From: Saccharopolyspora sp. SCSIO 74807
GTDB lineage: Bacteria; Actinomycetota; Actinomycetes; Mycobacteriales; Pseudonocardiaceae
NCBI RefSeq assembly: GCF_037023755.1
Contig: NZ_CP146100.1
Coordinates: 6,602,501-6,666,500, forward strand
Direction of reading: 5' to 3'
DNA length: 64,000 nucleotides
Part shown: piece after piece, positions 25,996 to 37,242 of the stretch
Numbering within the stretch: the stretch's first letter is position 1
Layout of the letters: every line of letters starts with the position of its first letter
The notes under the pieces: generated by a model
What the model saw: only the letters and a program-made list of their open reading frames with translations
Database searches by the model: none
What the model was told of the DNA's origin: nothing
Program-made: the position numbers and the translations under genes

Positions 25996-27896
25996 ATGGC
26001 GCCCTCAGACCGGCTCTCAACGCCGAGCGGCCCCCGCCCCGGGCTTCGCCTGGGCGGTGAGTTCCCGCAGCCCACCCACCAGGAATGGCAGGCGCAGGTG
26101 GAGAAGATCCTGCGCCGCACCGGCCGGATCGCCGAGGGCGAGCCCGCGCCGGACGATCCCGCCGCGATGCTGAACTCCGCCACCTACGACGAGATCACCG
26201 TGCGGCCGCTGTACACGTCCGCGGCAGGCGACTCCGGTCTGCCCGGCTTCGCGCCGTACGTGCGCGGGAGTCGTCCGGAGGGGTCCGCGCCGGAGGGCTG
26301 GGACGTGCGGCAGGAGCACGCACACCCGGATGCGGCCCGGACGAACCAGGAGGCGCTCGCCGACCTCAACGGCGGCGCCACCTCCCTGACGCTGCGGCTC
26401 GGCGCGGGCGGGATCGCCGTCGACGACCTCGCCGACGCGCTGCACGGCGTGCACCTGGACATGATCGGGATCGTGCTGGACGCGGGCGAGCAGGCTCCGC
26501 AGGCCGCGGCGAAGCTGCTGGAGATCGCCGCGGGCCAGGATGTCGCGCCGAGCGCGCTGCGCGGCAACCTCGGTGCCGACCCGCTCGGCGTCGAGGCGCG
26601 CACCGGCCGCGAGGTCGGGCCGGCCGATGCGGTGCGACTCGCGCGGCGCTGCGCCGCGGAACTCCCGGGAATGCGGGCGATCACCGTGGACGCTCAGCCG
26701 TACCACGAGGCCGGTGGCTCGGATGGCGCGGAACTCGGTGCCTCGCTGGCGGCGGGCGTGACCTACCTGCGGTGGCTGACGGCGGCCCCGCCGGAGGGGG
26801 CCGGGCTGGACGTCGGGACCGCTTGCGGGCTGCTGGAGTTCCGCTACGCCGCGACCGCCGACCAGTTCCTCACCATCGCGAAGCTGCGGGCCGCACGGCG
26901 GTTGTGGGAGCAGGTCGCGCGGCAGTCCGGGGCACCCGAGCAGGCGCGGGCGCAGCGCCAGCACGCGGTGACCTCCGCGGCGATGCTGACCCGCCGCGAC
27001 CCGTGGGTGAACATGCTGCGTTCGACGATCTCGACGTTCGCCGCCGGGGTCGGCGGGGCGCAGGCCATCACGGTGCGCCCGTTCGACGCCGCGATCGGGC
27101 TGCCGGACGCGTTCGCGCGCCGCGTCGCCCGCAACACGCACGCGCTGCTGCTGGACGAGTCGCACCTGGCCCAGGTGATCGATCCGGCGGGCGGGTCCTG
27201 GTACGTCGAGACGCTGACCGACGAGCTGGCCGACGCCGCCTGGGAGTGGTTCCGCGAGATCGAAGGCGCGGGCGGGCTGCCCGCTGCGTTGCGTTCCGGG
27301 ATGGTGGCCGATCGGCTCTCCGCGATCTGGCAGCGCCGCCGGAACGCGCTGGCGCACCGCAACGACCCGATCACCGGCGTGAGCGAGTTCCCGGACCTCG
27401 AAGAGCAGCCCCTGCAGCGCGAGCCCGCCCCGGCCGAGCCGTCCGGCGGGCTGCCGAAGGTGCGCTACGCCCAGGAGTTCGAGGAGCTGCGCGACGCCGC
27501 GGACGCGCAGGCCGAGCGGACCGGCGAACGACCCGCCGTCTTCCTCGCCACGCTCGGACCGCTGGCGACGTACAACGCACGCGCCGGTTTCGCCAGGAAC
27601 CTGTTCGCCGCCGGCGGGCTGGCCACCCCCGAAGCGGGCCCCACCGAGTCCGCTCAGGAGGTCGTGCGGGCCTACGCCGAGCAACCCAGCGCCGTGGTGT
27701 GCCTGTGCTCGGCGGACCAGGTCTACGCCGAGCGCGCCGCCGAGACCGCCAGGGCGCTCAAGGAGGCCGGCGCCGAATCCGTGCTGCTGGCCGGAAAACC
27801 CAAGGACCGACCGGACGATGTGGACGGTTTCGTGCACACCGGCTGCGACGCGGTCAAGGTCCTGCGCACCGCGCACCGCACGTTGGGAGTCGAGTG

Positions 27897-27897
<1 letters not shown>
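25996..27897 (+). CDS. mutA: Methylmalonyl-CoA mutase small subunit
   Basis: Non-catalytic small subunit of B12-dependent methylmalonyl-CoA mutase, which interconverts methylmalonyl-CoA and succinyl-CoA. The 633 aa start '[17 protein letters not shown]'. The TIM-barrel segment includes [11 protein letters not shown] and [15 protein letters not shown]. The C-terminal cobalamin-like domain lacks the DxHxxG histidine motif, as expected for the small subunit. ATG 25996 fits family length, and a -10-like TACCAT 8 nt upstream suggests a leaderless mRNA. The stop overlaps mutB (TGATG). Confidence 0.92.
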
Positions 27898-30122
<2,225 letters not shown>

Positions 30123-30125
<3 letters not shown>

Positions 30126-30150
30126 GGTTTCGCTACCCGACCCACTGAGC
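30123..30150 (+). repeat. Dispersed repeat copy F in the mutB-meaB gap
   Basis: From the mutB stop codon onward, 24 bases match copy A2 (from 1491) at 21 positions, sharing TGAGGTT, CGCTA and CGACCCACT. The copy ends before the ACGCAAACC part. It fills much of the 49-nt gap before meaB. Confidence 0.55.
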
Positions 30151-30174
30151 AGATCCATTCCGCAAGGACCCGTG

Positions 30175-31161
30175 ATGCCGCGCGAGATCAACGTCGAGGA
30201 TTACGCCAAGGGCGTGCTGGAAGGTTCCCGCACGAAACTGGCGCAGGCGATCACGCTGGTCGAGTCGACCAAACCGGCGCACCGGGCCAAAGCGCAGGAA
30301 CTGCTGGTGCAGCTGCTGCCGCACAGCGGCGGGGCGCACCGGGTGGGGATCACCGGGGTGCCCGGCGTCGGCAAGTCGACGTTCATCGAATCGCTGGGGA
30401 CGTCGCTGACCGCGGCCGGGCACCGGGTCGCGGTGCTCGCGGTCGACCCGTCGTCCACCCGCAGCGGCGGCAGCATCCTCGGCGACAAGACCCGGATGGG
30501 GACGCTGGCGGCGGATCCGGCCGCGTTCGTGCGCCCCTCCCCCTCGGCCGGAACGCTCGGCGGGGTCGCGCGCGCCACCCGCGAGACGATCGTGCTGATG
30601 GAAGCCGCGGGCTTCGACGTGGTGCTGGTGGAAACGGTCGGCGTCGGGCAGTCCGAGGTGACCGTGGCCGGGATGGTGGACTGCTTCCTGCTGCTGACCC
30701 TGGCCCGCACCGGCGACCAGTTGCAGGGCATCAAGAAGGGCGTGCTGGAACTCGCCGACCTGGTCGCGGTGAACAAGGCCGACGGTCCACATGAGACGGA
30801 CGCGCGGAAGGCGGCGCGCGAGCTGCGCAGCGCGCTGCGGCTGCTCACCCCGGTCAGCGCCTCGTGGAAACCACCGGTGCTGACCTGCAGCGGACTGACC
30901 GCGGCAGGCCTGGATTCGCTGTGGGAGCAGGTCGAGCAGCACCGCGCCACGCTCGCCGAAACCGGCGAGCTGGCGCAGAAGCGCAGCCGCCAGCAGGTCG
31001 AGTGGACGTGGTCGCTGGTGCGCGACCAGCTGATGGCCGAGCTCACCGCCCATCCCGGCGTCCGAGCCATCGTCGAAGATGTCGAAACCCGCGTCAGCCG
31101 GGGCGATCTCACCGCGAGCCTGGCGGCCCAGCAACTCCTGCAAGCCTTCAACCGCGAATGA
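30175..31161 (+). CDS. meaB: Methylmalonyl-CoA mutase-associated GTPase MeaB/ArgK
   Basis: G3E-type GTPase chaperone (328 aa) that protects and loads methylmalonyl-CoA mutase. Walker A is GVPGVGKST (about residues 60-68), followed by AVDPSSTRSGGSILGDKTRM, VETVGVGQSE and the base-recognition NKAD. AAGGA lies 6 nt before ATG 30175; the GTG at 30172 is less well spaced. It completes the mutA-mutB-meaB operon. Confidence 0.95.
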   Translation: MPREINVEDYAKGVLEGSRTKLAQAITLVESTKPAHRAKAQELLVQLLPHSGGAHRVGITGVPGVGKSTFIESLGTSLTAAGHRVAVLAVDPSSTRSGGSILGDKTRMGTLAADPAAFVRPSPSAGTLGGVARATRETIVLMEAAGFDVVLVETVGVGQSEVTVAGMVDCFLLLTLARTGDQLQGIKKGVLELADLVAVNKADGPHETDARKAARELRSALRLLTPVSASWKPPVLTCSGLTAAGLDSLWEQVEQHRATLAETGELAQKRSRQQVEWTWSLVRDQLMAELTAHPGVRAIVEDVETRVSRGDLTASLAAQQLLQAFNRE

Positions 31162-31444
31162 CGATTCCCCCGGCCGCCCGCCCGCGCGCGGCGAAACCCA
31201 CCACGGCGCGGAGTTGAATCCGTCCCGGCGTTCGCTGTTCCGGGTGCAGCCTCCCGCTGCGCACTGCGTCCCTCGCGCAAGATCTCCGGCCCCGGCGGGA
31301 TTCGTCCGGCCGGGTGCGGACGTTCGGGTGGCGGCATTGGCCCGTACGGTCGTTTTTCCGGAAATTCCGGGAAGTTCCGCGCCGGCGGTCCGCGGCGGAG
31401 GGCGATCATGCGAGGTGTTCGCTGCCTTTCGGTTGGGGGTCGGC

Positions 31445-33526
31445 ATGAGCGACGGGGCCTCGAACGTCTTCTCCGGGAATGCGCGCAACGTCGTGCAGGC
31501 GCAGCACATCTACGGCGGTGTGCACCTGCACCAGCCGGAAGTCCCGGTGCCGCGGCAACTTCCGCAGCGCGTCACGCACTTCACCGACCGCGAGGCGAGC
31601 CTGACCGCGCTGGACTCCTGGCTGGCCGAACCGTCCGACTCCGCCGCACCGACCTGGTTGATCGTCGGTTCCGGAGGCGTCGGCAAGACCTCGCTGGCCG
31701 CGTTCTGGGCGCACCGGGTGCGGGACAGCTTCCCCGACGGCGACCTCTACGTGGACTTGCGCGGCTACCACGTCAGCCGCAGGCGCGACGCGGACGAGGC
31801 GCTCGACGAGGTGCTGCGCGCGCTGGGCGTGCCGAGCGAACGATTACCCGTCGACCCGGCCGCGAAGGCCACGATGTACCGGACCATGCTGCACGGCCGC
31901 CGTATGCTGATCGTGCTCGACAACGCTGCCGCTGCCGAGCAGATCCGCCCGTTGCTGCCCGGTTCTCCGGACTGCCGGGTGCTGATAACCAGCCGCAGTC
32001 ACCTGACGAGCCTGACGACCAGGGAAGGAGCCGGCCGGATGTCGCTGGACGTGCTGCCCCCGGACCGCGCGGTCGAGCTGCTGCGCAGGACCGCCGGAGC
32101 CGACCGGGTCGACGCCGAGCCGGACGCGACCGCCGAGCTCGCCCACTACTGCGGATACCTGCCGCTGGCGCTGCGCATCGCCGCCGAACGGCTGGTGGCC
32201 GGCGCGCAGCTGCGGATCGCCGATCTCGTCGCGGAACTGGCCGACGAACGGGAACGGCTCGACGCGCTGGCCATCGACGAGGACGAATTCACCACTGTGC
32301 GCGCGGTTTTCTCCTGGTCGTACCGTTCGCTCGCGCCGGAGGCGGCACGGCTGTTCCGGCTGCTCGGTCTCGCCGAGGGCGCCGACATCGGGTTGGACGC
32401 CGCAGCCGCGCTGGCCAACATCTCCCGACCCAAGTCCCGCAGGCTGCTGGAATCCCTGACCGGTGCTCACCTGCTCGACGAGCACCAGCCGCAGCGCTAC
32501 CGCTTCCACGACCTCGTCGGCCTCTACGCCGCGGAATGCGCGCAGTACGACGAGAGCGCCGAGGAACGCGACGCGGCCGTCCGCCGCCTGCTGTCCTGGT
32601 ACCTGCACGCGACGATCGGCGCGTCCTGGAAGGCCGAGCCGAGCTTCACCCGCCTCCCGATGCAGCTGCCGGATTCCCCGGGATCGGTGCCGGAATTCAC
32701 CGATCGGCCGACGGCTTTGCACTTCTACGACGCCGAACGCGCGAACCTGCTGGCCGCGGTCCGGCAGGCCGCGGACCGCGGCGAGCACGTTTTCGCCTGG
32801 CAGCTGCCGGTGGCGATGTTCGCCTTCATGCTGGCCCGCAGGCCGGTGGCCTACTGGCTGGAATCGCATCGCATCGGGCTGGCCTCGGCCGCCGCGCTCG
32901 GCGATGAGCTGGCCGAGGCGTGGCTGCTGACCAGTGACTCCATCCCGCGCAGCACGCTGCAGCAGCACCAGGTGGCGCTGGCGGAACTGCAGCGCGCGGT
33001 GCCGCTGTGGCAGCGGTCCGGCCCGGAGTGGGCGCAGGCGTGGGCGTTGCGCGACCTCGGCGGCGCGTACTACGCGCTGGGGCGCGACGAGGAGGCGAAC
33101 GAGGCGCTGGAACGCTCGCTGAGCATGCACGTCGAGCTGGGTGACGAGTGGGGCGAGGAGACCACGTTGAGCGCGCTGGCCAAGGCCGAGCACCGCCTGC
33201 ACCAGTACGACGAGGCGATCCGGCACCTGCAACGGACCATCGAGATCCGCCGCTCGCACGGCGACCGCCGCCTCGAGGGCAGCTGCCTGAGCGAGATCGG
33301 CCTGGTGCTCGGCGCCACCGGCCGCACCGGGGAAGCCGTCGAGCACTTGGAGCTGGCGCTGGAGCTGCACCGGGACGTGGAGTACAGCTACGGCGAGGCG
33401 CTGGACCGCGAGCGGCTCGCCGACATCTGGGACACCACCGGGCGTCCCGTGCAGGCCCGCGAGCAGCGCAGGCTGGCCGCGCAGCTCTACGACGAGCTCG
33501 GAGTCCCGCACGAACTCGCCGGTTGA
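31445..33526 (+). CDS. STAND (NB-ARC) NTPase with TPR tail
   Basis: Regulatory ATPase of 693 aa. It begins with a short tag, VFSGNARNVVQAQHIYGGVH, a motif I associate with actinobacterial STAND proteins. Walker A GSGGVGKTS lies near residues 76-84, Walker B MLIVLDNAA near 155. A winged-helix part (LFRLLGLAEG) follows, then about 6-7 TPRs from residue 450. No DNA-binding BTAD/OmpR domain is present, unlike AfsR. It may sense a ligand and signal by oligomerising. It is a paralogue of the broken gene at 17174-19296, and its neighbours do not reveal its target. Confidence 0.85.
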   Translation: MSDGASNVFSGNARNVVQAQHIYGGVHLHQPEVPVPRQLPQRVTHFTDREASLTALDSWLAEPSDSAAPTWLIVGSGGVGKTSLAAFWAHRVRDSFPDGDLYVDLRGYHVSRRRDADEALDEVLRALGVPSERLPVDPAAKATMYRTMLHGRRMLIVLDNAAAAEQIRPLLPGSPDCRVLITSRSHLTSLTTREGAGRMSLDVLPPDRAVELLRRTAGADRVDAEPDATAELAHYCGYLPLALRIAAERLVAGAQLRIADLVAELADERERLDALAIDEDEFTTVRAVFSWSYRSLAPEAARLFRLLGLAEGADIGLDAAAALANISRPKSRRLLESLTGAHLLDEHQPQRYRFHDLVGLYAAECAQYDESAEERDAAVRRLLSWYLHATIGASWKAEPSFTRLPMQLPDSPGSVPEFTDRPTALHFYDAERANLLAAVRQAADRGEHVFAWQLPVAMFAFMLARRPVAYWLESHRIGLASAAALGDELAEAWLLTSDSIPRSTLQQHQVALAELQRAVPLWQRSGPEWAQAWALRDLGGAYYALGRDEEANEALERSLSMHVELGDEWGEETTLSALAKAEHRLHQYDEAIRHLQRTIEIRRSHGDRRLEGSCLSEIGLVLGATGRTGEAVEHLELALELHRDVEYSYGEALDRERLADIWDTTGRPVQAREQRRLAAQLYDELGVPHELAG

Positions 33527-33591
33527 GCCGCACCGGCGCGCGCGTTGCCGCGGTGCGACCGGTTCGACGGACTTGTTGCCACAATGGCTCC

Positions 33592-33957
33592 ATGTTGGAC
33601 CTGAGCGTGGAACCGGATTCCGGGGTTGCGCCGTTCGAGCAGGTGCGTTCCGGGATCGCCGAGCGGATCAACTCGGGTGCGCTGCCGGTCGGCGGCAAGC
33701 TCCCGACCGTGCGGGCGCTGGCCGCGGATCTGGGCATCGCGGCGAACACCGCGGCCAAGGCGTACCGCGAGCTGGAGCAGGCCGGGCTGATCGAGACCCG
33801 CGGCCGCGCGGGCACGTTCGTCAGCTCCACCGGTGACCGCAGCAGCAGGCGCGCCGCCGAAGCCGCCGCCGAGTACGCCCGCACCGTGCACGCTTTGGGC
33901 ATCCCGCCCGCGGAAGCCTTGGCGATGGTCCGCGCCGCCCTCGACGCCCCGGCTTGA
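33592..33957 (+). CDS. Short GntR-family (YtrA-type) transcriptional regulator
   Basis: A 121-aa protein. The winged helix-turn-helix is complete (EQVRSGIAERINSGALPVGGKLPTV, then LAADLGIAANTAAKAYRELEQAGLIETRGRAGTFV), followed only by about 40 helical residues. That size is typical of YtrA-type regulators, which usually sit beside ABC transporter genes. None is present here, so its target is unclear. A strong hairpin follows the stop. Confidence 0.88.
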   Translation: MLDLSVEPDSGVAPFEQVRSGIAERINSGALPVGGKLPTVRALAADLGIAANTAAKAYRELEQAGLIETRGRAGTFVSSTGDRSSRRAAEAAAEYARTVHALGIPPAEALAMVRAALDAPA

Positions 33958-33971
33958 CCCCGTTCCTCCAG

Positions 33972-34022
33972 GAGTGAACGGCCCGTTCGCCCAATCTAGC
34001 CGGGCGAACAGGTCGTTCACTC
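33972..34022. terminator. Long hairpin, GTGAACGG-type inverted repeat family
   Basis: GAGTGAACGGCCCGTTCGCC (from 33972, arm to 33992) pairs with GGGCGAACAGGTCGTTCACT (34002-34022) at 19 of 21 positions. It lies between the convergent gntR and phosphotransferase-like genes and probably terminates both. Related hairpins occur at 43862, 48794 and 53730. Confidence 0.75.
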
Positions 34023-34067
34023 GGATCGCCGGGGGCGGGGCGAGTCGGCGAGACGCGAGCCGGCGCG

Positions 34068-34907
34068 TCACTCCGGCAGGTTCGCGACGAGTTCGCGCAG
34101 CGGTTCGGCGAGATCCGGGTGATCGCCCATGTCGACGCGGTGCAGGATGCGCGCCGCCGCGTAGCGCAGCGCGGTGCGGCCGTGCGGAGCCTCCAGCACG
34201 TCGGCGAAGGTTTCCCAGACCTGCGCGGCGGTGCCCGGCGTGAGCAGGCTGTAGCAGTACAGCGAAGCCGCGTCCGTGCCCGCCGGGCCGCGCCCCCACA
34301 GCTCCCAGTCCAGCAGCCCGAACCGCGGCCGCAGCAGGTTCGCCCAGTGCAGGTCGCCGTGCACGGTTTCCCAGTGCTCGATGCGCAGGTCGATGCCGAG
34401 CGCGTCGTGCACGGCCCGCCGCATCGCCGGTTCGTCGTCGCGCATCCGCTCGGTCGCCACCTCGCGGACCGCGTCGATGGTGCCGCGCAGCTGCTCCCAC
34501 CAGTCGGCGGGCAGGTCAAGTTCGGCGCGCAGCACATCGGTGTCCGAGCACCGCTGCCCGGGCACGAACGTCATCAGCTCACCGCGTTGCCGCCGCGCCT
34601 GCTCGACGTCCCATTGCACGAGGCCGAGCACCTTGGGCTTGCGCACGCCGGTGATCGCGTTCGAGTCGGCGTTGCCGGTCCACCAGTCCCCGTCGGCCCA
34701 TTCGAGCTGCTCGGACACGACGCGCAGCCACCTCGGCCCTGATGTGCTGCGCACGGCCGCGCTGATGGAGCGCAGCCGCCAGCCGAACACCGGCTCGCCG
34801 ACCACCGCCACCTCGAAGTGCTCGGCGGCGCGGTCCAGGTTCTGCCGCATCCACTCGCCGAAGATCTCGTCGGCTTCTTCGCTGGGGGTGTCGTCGTCCA
34901 CGGCCAT
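34068..34907 (-). CDS. Aminoglycoside phosphotransferase-like kinase family protein
   Basis: Protein-kinase-like fold protein of 279 aa. The catalytic-loop motif VHGDLHWANLL and the metal-binding LLDWELWGRGPAG match the APH/choline-kinase-like family (HGDxxxxN ... DWE). The N-terminal lobe is poorly conserved. I chose ATG 34907; ATG 34925 would add six residues. The substrate is unknown, and nothing suggests a role in drug resistance. It is convergent with the gntR gene. Confidence 0.78.
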   Translation of the reverse strand: MAVDDDTPSEEADEIFGEWMRQNLDRAAEHFEVAVVGEPVFGWRLRSISAAVRSTSGPRWLRVVSEQLEWADGDWWTGNADSNAITGVRKPKVLGLVQWDVEQARRQRGELMTFVPGQRCSDTDVLRAELDLPADWWEQLRGTIDAVREVATERMRDDEPAMRRAVHDALGIDLRIEHWETVHGDLHWANLLRPRFGLLDWELWGRGPAGTDAASLYCYSLLTPGTAAQVWETFADVLEAPHGRTALRYAAARILHRVDMGDHPDLAEPLRELVANLPE

Positions 34908-34955
34908 CACCCGATGATGTGGCATCGCGTTCGTGCGGGCGGGGCGGGGTGCGGA

Positions 34956-35582
34956 TCAGTGCCCGTCCAGCAGCCGCCGCATCGCGGCGATCTCGTCGGT
35001 CTGGGTGGCCAGGACGTCCTGCGCCATCTCGTGCAGCTGCTCGTCGTGGCCGGTGGTGAGCAGGTCGGTGGCCATCCGCAGCGCGCCCTCGTGGTGCGTG
35101 GCCATCAGCCGCAGGAACAGCTCGTCGAAGTCGGCGCCGCGCGAATCCGCGAGTTCCCGCAACTGCTCCGGAGTGGCCATGCCGGGCATTCCGCCGTGTG
35201 CCGCGTGATTCCCGTGCCCGCCAGCGCCGTGCGTGCTCAGCCACCCTTGCATCGCACCGATTTCCGCGGGCTGCGCGGCGCCGATGCGTTCGGCCAGCGC
35301 GCGCACCCGCGGGTCCGCGGCCCGCGTCGCGGCGAGTTCGGTCATCCGCACCGCCTGCCGGTGGTGCTCGATCATCGAACCGGCGTAGGAGACTTCCGCG
35401 GCCATCGGCCCGTCATCCGCGCGGGCCTCGACCGAGCGCACGACGCGCGGTTCATCTCCAGGCGCACCGGGCAGCACCACTGGCGGCGAGGCCGAGGAAG
35501 TTTCCGGCTGCTGCGCCGAACAGCCGCTCACCACCCCGGTCAGCAGCAGGAAGGCGGCGAACACCGCGCGACGATCGGACAC
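34956..35582 (-). CDS. DUF305 secreted lipoprotein
   Basis: A 208-aa protein. The N-terminal signal sequence ends in a lipobox VSGC (about residue 20), so it is probably anchored outside the membrane. DUF305 features are repeated: YAGSMIEHHRQAVRMTELA and RLMATHHEGALRMATDLL, each a Met/His-rich helix pair that could bind copper or another metal. An HGNHAAHGGMPGM linker is also His/Met-rich. GTG 35582 follows AGGGGG. It is divergent from the LVIVD protein gene; this pairing recurs in actinomycetes, suggesting a joint extracytoplasmic role. Confidence 0.85.
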   Translation of the reverse strand: MSDRRAVFAAFLLLTGVVSGCSAQQPETSSASPPVVLPGAPGDEPRVVRSVEARADDGPMAAEVSYAGSMIEHHRQAVRMTELAATRAADPRVRALAERIGAAQPAEIGAMQGWLSTHGAGGHGNHAAHGGMPGMATPEQLRELADSRGADFDELFLRLMATHHEGALRMATDLLTTGHDEQLHEMAQDVLATQTDEIAAMRRLLDGH

Positions 35583-35687
35583 CGCGTCCCCCTGAAGACA
35601 TCCGCCCGGCCTATTGGTCGAACCGCGGATTCCGAACATACTGATCGAATGCGGCGAGGGGTAGCCGCTGATCGAGGAAGTGGGGTG

Positions 35688-37148
35688 ATGGTGTTGAGCT
35701 CCAAGCAACCGACCGGCCGCCGGTTCCGCGCGCTCGGCTCACTGGCCGCCGCCGTGCCGCTGCTGCTCGGCGTCCTGTTCGCGGCGCCGTCGTCGGCGAC
35801 TCCGCCGAGCGAGCACCCCGAGCAGAACACCGCAGCGGCTTCGCGGGCACAGCCCGCCGATCCGGACCACAGCCCGAACATCGCGCACTTGGCGAATCTT
35901 CCGAAGCAGCCGCCGTTCGACAACATCGACGCCTACGGCACGGACATCGCGTTCCAGGGGGACCACGCCTTCGTCGGCAACTACGACGGGCTCGTCGTCT
36001 ACGACATCTCCGAGCCGCAGCGGCCGCAGATCGTTTCGCAGGTCTCCTGCCCCGGCGGCCAGGGCGACGTGTCCATTTCCGGGAACCTGCTGTTCGTCTC
36101 CACCGACTACCCGCGCAGCAACGACACCTGCAGCAGCGAGGAGACCGACGCCGCCGACCCGAACGGTTGGGAAGGCATGAAGGTCTTCGACGTCAGCGAC
36201 CCGGCCGAGCCGCGCTACGTCTCCGCGATCCCGACCGACTGCGGCTCGCACACGCACACCCTGGTGCCGGACAAGGCCGGGGAGTCGGTGTTCCTCTACA
36301 TCTCCTCCTACGGCCCGGCGCCGGAGTTCCCGCAGTGCAAGCCGCCGCACGACAAGATCTCCATCGTCGAGGTTCCGCTGGACGACCCGGCGCACCCCGC
36401 GCTCGTCGACGCGCCGGTGCTGTTCCCGGACGGCGGCAACCCGGGCGCCGAGGGCGGCATCAGCGAAACCACCGGGTGCCACGACATCACGGTGTTCCCG
36501 GACAAGGACCTGGCCGCCGGAGCCTGCATGGGTGACGGCGTGCTGCTGGACATCTCCGACCGGGCTGCGCCGAAGGTCACCGAACGAGTCCGCGACGACG
36601 CGAACTTCGCGTTCTGGCACAGCGCCACCTTCAACAACGCGGGCACGAAGGTCGTGTTCACCGACGAGCTCGGCGGCGGCGCGGCGGCGACCTGCAACCC
36701 GGCCACCGGACCGCACCACGGCGCGGACGGCGTCTACGACATCGTGGGCTCCGGGCCGGACGCGCAACTGGAGTTCCGCAGCTTCTACAAGCTGCCGCGG
36801 GCGCAGGCCGACACGGAGAACTGCGTCGCGCACAACGGTTCGCTGATCCCGGTTCCGGGTCGCGACATCATGGTGCAGGCGTGGTACCAGGGCGGCGTTT
36901 CGGTGTGGGACTTCACCGATTCCGCGCGACCGCACGAGATCGCGCACTTCGACCGCCCGCCGTTCGACCCGGGCGAGCTGCAAACGGCCGGTTCCTGGTC
37001 GGCGTACTACTACAACGGGCACATCTACTCCAGCGGCATCCAGGAAGGGCTGGACGTGCTGAAGATCCGCGATCCGCGCACCGACCCCGCCGAGCAGGTC
37101 CGGTTCGAGGAGTTCAACCCGCAGACCCAACCGGTCCACGCCGGCTAG
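35688..37148 (+). CDS. Secreted LVIVD-repeat beta-propeller protein
   Basis: A 486-aa exported protein. The signal peptide (RRFRALGSLAAAVPLLLGVLFAAPSSATP) is cleaved near residue 36. Beta-propeller LVIVD-like repeats follow: VGNYDGLVVYDISEPQRPQIVSQV, MKVFDVSDPAEPRYVSAI, GVLLDISDRAAPKVTERV and VSVWDFTDSARPHEIAHF. Histidines in GSHTHT, GCHDIT, FWHSAT and CVAHNGS recur at blade positions and could bind metal. GAGGA precedes ATG 35688. The function is unknown; the divergent DUF305 lipoprotein is a likely partner. Confidence 0.83.
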   Translation: MVLSSKQPTGRRFRALGSLAAAVPLLLGVLFAAPSSATPPSEHPEQNTAAASRAQPADPDHSPNIAHLANLPKQPPFDNIDAYGTDIAFQGDHAFVGNYDGLVVYDISEPQRPQIVSQVSCPGGQGDVSISGNLLFVSTDYPRSNDTCSSEETDAADPNGWEGMKVFDVSDPAEPRYVSAIPTDCGSHTHTLVPDKAGESVFLYISSYGPAPEFPQCKPPHDKISIVEVPLDDPAHPALVDAPVLFPDGGNPGAEGGISETTGCHDITVFPDKDLAAGACMGDGVLLDISDRAAPKVTERVRDDANFAFWHSATFNNAGTKVVFTDELGGGAAATCNPATGPHHGADGVYDIVGSGPDAQLEFRSFYKLPRAQADTENCVAHNGSLIPVPGRDIMVQAWYQGGVSVWDFTDSARPHEIAHFDRPPFDPGELQTAGSWSAYYYNGHIYSSGIQEGLDVLKIRDPRTDPAEQVRFEEFNPQTQPVHAG

Positions 37149-37242
37149 TCCGAAGTGGACAGATGACGCGGGCCGCCGGCTCCCCGGCCGGCGGTCCGCT
37201 CATGTGCGCCTGCGGCGAACTCCTTCCGCGACGCGGCGGCGT

